Shown here: in pieces, positions 6,704 to 9,891 of the stretch
How the letters are laid out: each line of letters starts with the position of its first letter
Numbering within the stretch: position 1 is the first letter of the stretch
Source: Sphingomonadales bacterium
Lineage (GTDB): Bacteria; Pseudomonadota; Alphaproteobacteria; Sphingomonadales; Sphingomonadaceae
NCBI GenBank assembly: GCA_018067055.1
Contig: JAGPVK010000140.1
Coordinates: 1 to 9,891 of the forward strand
Direction of reading: 5' to 3'
Length of the DNA stretch: 9,891 nt
Notes under the pieces: generated by a model
Databases searched by the model: none
What the model was told of the DNA's origin: nothing
Seen by the model: the letters and a program-made list of their open reading frames with translations, nothing else
Made by a program: the position numbers and the translations under genes

Positions 6704-8407
6704 TCACGCCCCGCGTATCAACTGCCCCGGTCGCGCTCCGGTAGACTGGTCAAACCGTCGAATGATTTCCCCCGACACAATCGTGGCGTCATAGCCGGTC
6801 GCGCGCTGGTGCAGCCGCTGTCCTCCCGCAGGCAGGTCGCGGACGATTTCCGGCAAGTGCAGTTCCAGCCGGTCCATGTCGATGACATTGATATCGGCCT
6901 TGGCACCGGTTTTCAGCAGGCCCCGACTGTTCAGACCAACGGCGCAGGCCGCCTTGTGCGATAGCATATGCACCGCTTCCGCCAGGTCGAAACGATAGCC
7001 ATTGGCTTTTTGCACATATTGCTTGAGCAGATAGGTCGAGTAGCTGGCATCGCAGATCGCGCCATAATGGGCGCCTCCGTCGCCGAGACCGGGGATGCAA
7101 TGCGGATGGCTCAGCATCTCGTGGGCGCTGGCGAGCGTGCCATTCTCGTAATTGCCCAGCGCCGCGAGGAACAGCCCCTTGCCATTGGTCTCCAGCAACC
7201 GGTCATAGGCAATTTCCTGCGGCGTGCAGCCCTTCGCCGCGGCCTGTCCGGCCATGCTCATCTCTTTCGGCGGCGCATAATCGGGAGGATTGTCGAGCGG
7301 GAACAGCCAGTTCCAGTTGCGGGCCAGCGCATTGAACGGATGGCCATGTTCGAATTCTTCGCTCAGCAGCGCTTCGCGCAGTCCGGGGTCGCGCATCGCC
7401 GCGACCTGCTGGTCCACGGACAGATCGGCAATCTTGGCCCAGCTCGGGCACAGAATGAACGGGTGCACGGTCAGTTCCAGCCCGGCGATCAGGCCGATCG
7501 GACGCGGCATGATCTGGGCGGTGGCCTTGCCACCGGCGGCGTTGGTGCGGTCGAGCATTTCCAGCACCCGGCGCCAGCGCGGCGGGCCGTCATTGCCGGA
7601 TGCCAGCGTGAAGGTGGCTGGCCGACCGGAAGATTCGACGACTCTTTCGATCACCTTATACTCCTTGTCCCAGCCGACAAAGGCATCAAGCACGACCTGA
7701 AAAGTGCCAGTCCCGGCATCCGCCATGCCGCCACAAATCGCTTCGAGCTCGGCGATATCCGCCTCGAACGTCGGAATGCTGCCGCCATCTGCGGTCTTGT
7801 GAATCGACAGCCGCGATGTGGCAAAGCCCAGCGCTCCGGCGTCCATCGCTTCGCGGCAGAGCTTGCGCATCATCGCCAGATCATCGTCATTCGCCGGTTC
7901 GCGCGAGGCACCGCGCGCACCCATGGCATAAACCCGCAGCGGCGAGTGCGGCAGATAGGCGGCGACATCAATATCGCGCTTTCCGCTGGCGACGACGTCA
8001 AGATATTCGGGAAATGTCTCCCAGTTCCACGACAGGCCGTCAGACATTACCACGCCGGGAATATCCTCGACGCCTTCCATCACATTGATCAGCATGTCGT
8101 GATCTGCCTTGCGGCAGGGCGCAAAGCCGACGCCGCAATTGCCCATGATCGCGGTGGTTACGCCGTGCGAGGAGGACGGGCTGAGCTCTTCGGCCCAGAT
8201 CGACTGGCCATCATAATGGGTGTGGACGTCGACAAAGCCGGGGGTGACGATTTTGCCGGATGCGTCGATTTCTTCACGGCCCTTGCCGGAAACCTGTCCG
8301 ATCGTCGATATCTTGCCGTCGCTGATCGCAATATCGCCGTCGATCAGATCACCCCCGCTGCCGTCGGCGATGGTCCCGCCGCGGATTATCAGATCATAGT
8401 CGCTCAT
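6704..8407 (-). CDS. Amidohydrolase family protein, N-acyl-D-amino-acid deacylase-like
   Basis: A 567-residue amidohydrolase-superfamily enzyme. The N-terminal beta-sandwich (1-55) has DLIIRGGTIADGSG (5-18). The TIM barrel starts with GFVDVHTHYDGQ (57-68), giving metal ligands His62 and His64. GNCGVGFAP (89-97) supplies Cys91, the bridging cysteine typical of D-aminoacylases instead of carbamylated lysine. GDGGAHYG (442-449) holds the catalytic Asp443. The C-terminal segment returns to the sandwich (ADINVIDMDRL, 504-514). The equivalents of the middle His ligands of D-aminoacylase are not obvious; HGH at 354-356 is one place to look. Likely reaction: hydrolysis of an N-acyl amino acid or related amide; chirality and substrate are unknown. 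There is no signal peptide, so it is cytoplasmic. The start ATG at 8407 has GAGAGG 9 nt upstream. It sits 13 bp after the MAPEG gene. Confidence 0.88.
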   Translation of the reverse strand: MSDYDLIIRGGTIADGSGGDLIDGDIAISDGKISTIGQVSGKGREEIDASGKIVTPGFVDVHTHYDGQSIWAEELSPSSSHGVTTAIMGNCGVGFAPCRKADHDMLINVMEGVEDIPGVVMSDGLSWNWETFPEYLDVVASGKRDIDVAAYLPHSPLRVYAMGARGASREPANDDDLAMMRKLCREAMDAGALGFATSRLSIHKTADGGSIPTFEADIAELEAICGGMADAGTGTFQVVLDAFVGWDKEYKVIERVVESSGRPATFTLASGNDGPPRWRRVLEMLDRTNAAGGKATAQIMPRPIGLIAGLELTVHPFILCPSWAKIADLSVDQQVAAMRDPGLREALLSEEFEHGHPFNALARNWNWLFPLDNPPDYAPPKEMSMAGQAAAKGCTPQEIAYDRLLETNGKGLFLAALGNYENGTLASAHEMLSHPHCIPGLGDGGAHYGAICDASYSTYLLKQYVQKANGYRFDLAEAVHMLSHKAACAVGLNSRGLLKTGAKADINVIDMDRLELHLPEIVRDLPAGGQRLHQRATGYDATIVSGEIIRRFDQSTGARPGQLIRGA

Positions 8408-8420
8408 ATTGCATTGCCTC

Positions 8421-8819
8421 TCATGCCTGGACCCAGATTACGACGCTGCCGATCAGCGAGCCCAGTACGAATATATAGATAGGCGGCATGCTCGCATAGA
8501 GCCACCGCAGCCGTTTCTCGGGTGCCTTGTGATATCCCAGCGCATAGCCAACCCGCATGAACGGCCAGATCAGGCCGATGCCCGCTGCCCAATAGGGGCT
8601 GACGACATAAGCGAACAGCCACAGGCCGGGCAGGAACAATATCAGATGTTCCAGCGTGTTCTGATGCGCCCGGACATAGCGTTCATATTCGGGTGGACCG
8701 CTGTGCGACGGCACCGCTATCTTGAATCGCCCGCGCGCCAGCCCCGCCATCAGCAAGGTAAAATAATAAGCCAGCAAGGCGAGAGCGCTGACAAAGGTGA
8801 CGTAGATATAAGGGTCCAT
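8421..8819 (-). CDS. MAPEG family membrane protein
   Basis: A 132-residue protein with four hydrophobic helices at about 4-26, 56-76, 78-97 and 112-131, the topology of the MAPEG family (membrane-associated proteins in eicosanoid and glutathione metabolism). The signature YERYVRAHQNTLEHL (45-59) after helix 1 contains the conserved Arg, Asn and Glu of the glutathione-binding loop. Bacterial members may act as glutathione transferases or peroxidases; activity here is inferred only from the family. The ATG at 8819 is the only candidate start: an in-frame TAA lies at 8841-8843 and no other start codon intervenes. The nearest Shine-Dalgarno (AGGA) is about 12 nt away, so initiation may be weak. 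First gene of the presumed MAPEG/amidohydrolase/DUF1801/deacetylase operon. Confidence 0.88.
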   Translation of the reverse strand: MDPYIYVTFVSALALLAYYFTLLMAGLARGRFKIAVPSHSGPPEYERYVRAHQNTLEHLILFLPGLWLFAYVVSPYWAAGIGLIWPFMRVGYALGYHKAPEKRLRWLYASMPPIYIFVLGSLIGSVVIWVQA

Positions 8820-8873
8820 GACCGTTGCGGTTCCTGTGTTTTAAACCTCGGACCATAAGCCGCGCGTTCAGGA

Positions 8874-8894
8874 TATCCATACTGCATTTGGATA
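8874..8894 (-). promoter_or_regulatory. Dyad-symmetric candidate operator upstream of the MAPEG operon
   Basis: TATCCA (8874-8879) and TGGATA (8889-8894) are perfect inverted 6-mers around a 9-bp spacer, ending 55 bp before the MAPEG start codon. Size and position suit a dimeric repressor or activator, but no regulator gene is next to it and a 6-bp dyad can arise by chance. Confidence 0.28.
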
Positions 8895-8967
8895 AGAACC
8901 GGATGCGGTGCCAAATCCGGGCGGGGCGGGTTTGTTGCGCGCATCCGTCATGCCAAGGATGAAAACT

Positions 8968-8984
8968 AAATATTGGGAATATTT
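8968..8984 (+). promoter_or_regulatory. Candidate enhancer (activator) site 1 for the sigma-54 promoter
   Basis: AAATATT-GGG-AATATTT is a perfect 17-bp dyad with 7-bp arms. It covers about -122 to -106 relative to the predicted start at 9090, where sigma-54 activators usually bind. Its centre is 22 bp, about two helical turns, from the centre of the second dyad. The activator is not known. An outer pair of 8-mers, GTCATGCC (8947-8954) and GGCATGAC (8995-9002), encloses it. Confidence 0.45.
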
Positions 8985-8988
8985 CCTA

Positions 8989-9007
8989 CTAGTCGGCATG
9001 ACACTAG
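8989..9007 (+). promoter_or_regulatory. Candidate enhancer (activator) site 2 for the sigma-54 promoter
   Basis: CTAGT (8989-8993) and ACTAG (9003-9007) are perfect inverted 5-mers around 9 bp, at about -101 to -83 from the predicted start. The half-site TAGT recalls the first bases of PspF sites of enterobacteria, but the likeness is too short to name the activator. Confidence 0.4.
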
Positions 9008-9025
9008 CATGGCTCTGGACCAACA

Positions 9026-9044
9026 TATCAACAAGTCATTGAAA
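9026..9044. promoter_or_regulatory. Overlapping IHF-like binding sequences
   Basis: Against the IHF consensus WATCAA-N4-TTR, the plus strand at 9026-9038 (TATCAA-CAAG-TCA) and the minus strand at 9044-9032 (TTTCAA-TGAC-TTG) each have one mismatch. They lie between the dyads and the -24/-12 element, where IHF bends DNA at many sigma-54 promoters, in a locally AT-rich stretch. Confidence 0.42.
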
Positions 9045-9063
9045 TAAATCGATATATTGAAAC

Positions 9064-9080
9064 TGGCACGCCCCATGCAA
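9064..9080 (+). promoter_or_regulatory. Sigma-54 (RpoN) -24/-12 promoter
   Basis: TGGCACG-CCCC-ATGCAA matches the sigma-54 consensus TGGCACG-N4-TTGCA except for one base in the -12 box. The invariant GG (9065-9066) and GC (9077-9078) have the required 10-bp spacing. Transcription should begin near 9090, 55 nt before the first small ORF. The direction and the presence of two small ORFs with good ribosome-binding sites just downstream make it unlikely to be chance. Confidence 0.82.
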
Positions 9081-9092
9081 GGCTGTTGGCAT

Positions 9093-9115
9093 CTTCGCTA
9101 ACAGGAACTGCGAAG
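9093..9115 (+). other. Small stem-loop in the predicted 5' leader
   Basis: CTTCGC (9093-9098) pairs with GCGAAG (9110-9115) around an 11-nt loop, just after the predicted transcription start. It may stabilise the leader of the small-ORF mRNA. The stem is only 6 bp, so it is a modest signal. Confidence 0.3.
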
Positions 9116-9144
9116 CACCGATTTAAACAAAAAGGAATTTCAAA

Positions 9145-9267
9145 ATGACCAACGTAACTATCCAGAACCATGTCGCCGCCGCTTTTGCCGCTCTTTTCTC
9201 CGCTGCCATTCTGGTTGCTGCAAGTGTCGGCCCAGCTGTTCAAAATTCTGCGTCTTTGATCGCATAA
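9145..9267 (+). CDS. Small hydrophobic peptide, copy 1 (40 aa, unknown function)
   Basis: A 40-codon ORF, ATG at 9145 and TAA at 9265-9267, not a recognised family to me. A strong Shine-Dalgarno (AAAGGA, 9131-9136) lies 8 nt before the ATG, and the sigma-54 promoter at 9064-9080 points into it. Residues 1-9 are polar with no Lys or Arg; residues 10-28 are a continuous Ala/Phe/Leu/Val hydrophobic stretch suited to one membrane helix or a signal-peptide core; VGP follows at 28-30, then a short Asn/Ser/Ala tail. It aligns without gaps to the peptide encoded 26 bp downstream, with 14 identical positions of 39, including FAA (14-16), Ala21-Ile22 and VGP (28-30). Conservation between the two copies supports real translation. 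It could be a membrane peptide, a secreted micro-peptide or a toxin-like peptide; the sequence does not decide. Confidence 0.75.
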   Translation: MTNVTIQNHVAAAFAALFSAAILVAASVGPAVQNSASLIA

Positions 9268-9293
9268 GACAAGCTCGAACGAAGGAACCAATC

Positions 9294-9413
9294 ATGCCCC
9301 GCTTCACGTTACGTCAGGAAATCGCAGCCGGTTTCGCCGCCATGATCTGCTCCGCCATTTTCATAATGTCTGCGGTCGGTCCAGGAACCAACGCTGCCGC
9401 GACCTTCATTTGA
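9294..9413 (+). CDS. Small hydrophobic peptide, copy 2 (39 aa, paralogue of copy 1)
   Basis: A 39-codon ORF from ATG at 9294 to TGA at 9411-9413. AAGGA (9282-9286) lies 7 nt before the start, a near-ideal ribosome-binding site. The N-terminus is basic (Arg3, Arg7), residues 10-28 are hydrophobic with a Cys at 19, and VGP is at 28-30 exactly as in copy 1, followed by an Ala/Thr tail. The positive N-terminus predicts insertion with the N-terminus inside, or use as a Sec signal. The 26-bp gap after copy 1 with no promoter in it implies one bicistronic mRNA from the sigma-54 promoter. The stop codon overlaps the first bases of the following hairpin. Function unknown. Confidence 0.74.
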   Translation: MPRFTLRQEIAAGFAAMICSAIFIMSAVGPGTNAAATFI

Positions 9414-9450
9414 CACCCATGGACCAGATTATATCGGTCCGTCGGGTGTC
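9412..9450. terminator. Long hairpin between convergent genes, possible bidirectional terminator
   Basis: GACACCC (9412-9418) pairs with GGGTGTC (9444-9450), and inside it GGACC (9421-9425) pairs with GGTCC (9436-9440): 12 bp of stem with a small internal loop and a 10-nt AT-rich loop. It begins within the stop codon of copy 2 and ends 5 bp before the stop of the convergent phosphomannomutase gene. No T-run follows on either strand, so it may act as an mRNA-end stabiliser or need Rho. Confidence 0.5.
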
Positions 9451-9455
9451 CGGGA

Positions 9456-9891
9456 CTAATGCCCGGCCTGTTCGCCACGCTCCAGACCCGATAGCGCCAG
9501 CTGCTCGTCAATCTGTGCCATCAACCGGTCAAGACCGTCCTGCGACTTTGCCTCGGCCCGGGCGACCAGCACATCCTGGGTATTGCTTGCCCGCAGCAGC
9601 CACCAGCCGTCTGCGGTATTGACCCGCGCACCATCGGTGTCGTTGACCTCCGCGCCACTCGCCGACAGGCGTTCCAGCACTTCGTCAATAACCGCGAACT
9701 TTCGGCTTTCATCGACCTGAAAGCGCATTTCCGGCGTGTTGATCATCTCGACCATGTCGCTGCGCAACTGGGTCACGCTCTTGCCGATATTGGTTGCCGC
9801 CTGAATCAGGCGGATAGCGGCATAAGGCGCGTCATCAAAACCATAATAATCATGTTTGAAAAACACATGGCCGCTCATCTCGCCAGCGAGC
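9456..9891 (-). CDS. Phosphomannomutase/phosphoglucomutase, C-terminal part (N-terminus beyond right edge)
   Basis: The last 145 residues of an alpha-D-phosphohexomutase. GEMSGH near the start of the visible part is the sugar-binding loop of domain 3, followed by HDYYGFDDAPYAAIRL, typical of bacterial phosphomannomutase/phosphoglucomutase of the AlgC/ManB type. RASNTQ about 45 residues before the end is the phosphate-binding loop of domain 4. The enzyme interconverts mannose-6-P/mannose-1-P or glucose-6-P/glucose-1-P in the cytoplasm, feeding nucleotide-sugar and polysaccharide synthesis. The active-site serine and metal-binding loop lie outside the window. The tail after the last helix (GLERGEQAGH) is unremarkable. 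The gene ends with TAG at 9456-9458, convergent with the small-peptide operon. Confidence 0.93.
   Translation of the reverse strand, partial: LAGEMSGHVFFKHDYYGFDDAPYAAIRLIQAATNIGKSVTQLRSDMVEMINTPEMRFQVDESRKFAVIDEVLERLSASGAEVNDTDGARVNTADGWWLLRASNTQDVLVARAEAKSQDGLDRLMAQIDEQLALSGLERGEQAGH

Larger units (their letters stand above)
8820..9144. other. Divergent intergenic region between the MAPEG operon and the small-peptide operon
   Basis: These 325 bp contain no larger believable gene. The left half is GC-rich and holds a TATCCA/TGGATA dyad and a G-rich hairpin (CAAATCC 8912-8918 with GGGTTTG 8928-8934). From about 8960 the base composition turns clearly AT-rich, which fits a regulatory region, and holds the dyads, IHF-like sites and sigma-54 promoter listed separately. 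I could not place a convincing sigma-70 promoter for the MAPEG operon. Confidence 0.7.

Noticed and set aside
6968..8482. 504-codon plus-strand ORF antisense to the amidohydrolase
   Set aside because: Long antisense ORFs are common in GC-rich DNA; the minus-strand amidohydrolase has all expected motifs.
8912..8934. G-quadruplex in the G-rich stretch of the intergenic region
   Set aside because: Only three runs of three or more G are present, so a standard intramolecular quadruplex cannot form.
9028..9291. 87-codon minus-strand ORF covering the sigma-54 promoter and first small ORF
   Set aside because: It has no recognisable domain, its reading crosses the promoter elements, and the plus-strand ORFs have better ribosome-binding sites and a homologous partner.
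9145..9413. Type I toxin-antitoxin pair (small hydrophobic tandem toxins)
   Set aside because: Size and tandem layout fit, but I see no antisense RNA promoter or long complementary segment, and a sigma-54 promoter would be unusual. Kept only as an alternative reading.
1..9891. CRISPR array, tRNA, rRNA, insertion sequence or prophage genes
   Set aside because: No regularly spaced direct repeats, no tRNA-like cloverleaf, no transposase, integrase or phage structural gene was seen; the only repeat element found is the palindrome at 2808-2878.

Overview
The window looks like the chromosome of an alphaproteobacterium, most likely a sphingomonad (Sphingomonadales). The reasons are moderately high GC, dense genes with short gaps, the family mix (ligase-associated Lhr-type helicase, D-aminoacylase-like amidohydrolase, MAPEG protein, retropepsin-like protease), and a CTTCGACAGGCTCAG-type palindromic repeat of the kind that is abundant in sphingomonad genomes. 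The genus cannot be fixed from this sequence alone.

Left part (1-4051), all on the minus strand. An MBL-fold hydrolase (3104-4051) is followed by a ligase-associated DEXH helicase (561-3080), a small hairpin with a T-run (517-542), and an aspartyl-protease-like exported protein cut by the left edge (1-500). The helicase carries an in-frame copy of the palindromic repeat between helicase motifs I and Ia.

Middle part (4052-8819). An AI-2E family membrane transporter (4255-5346) is the only large plus-strand gene. Its 3' end overlaps by 11 bp the 3' end of a tight minus-strand run of four genes: MAPEG-family membrane protein, D-aminoacylase-like amidohydrolase, DUF1801 protein, and histone-deacetylase-like deacetylase. 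Gaps between the four are 13, 32 and 7 bp, so they are probably one operon.

Right part (8820-9891). A 325-bp gap without large genes holds the most striking signal in the window. A near-consensus sigma-54 promoter (GG/GC at -24/-12) is preceded by two dyad-symmetric candidate enhancer sites and by overlapping IHF-like sequences. It reads into two tandem small ORFs (40 and 39 codons) with good ribosome-binding sites. The two deduced peptides align without gaps, share a hydrophobic core and have a VGP motif at the same position, so they look like a duplicated family of tiny membrane or exported peptides. A long hairpin follows, and then, convergent, the C-terminal third of a phosphomannomutase/phosphoglucomutase that runs off the right edge. 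This sigma-54-driven micro-peptide pair is the best candidate for an undescribed system. Its function is unknown.
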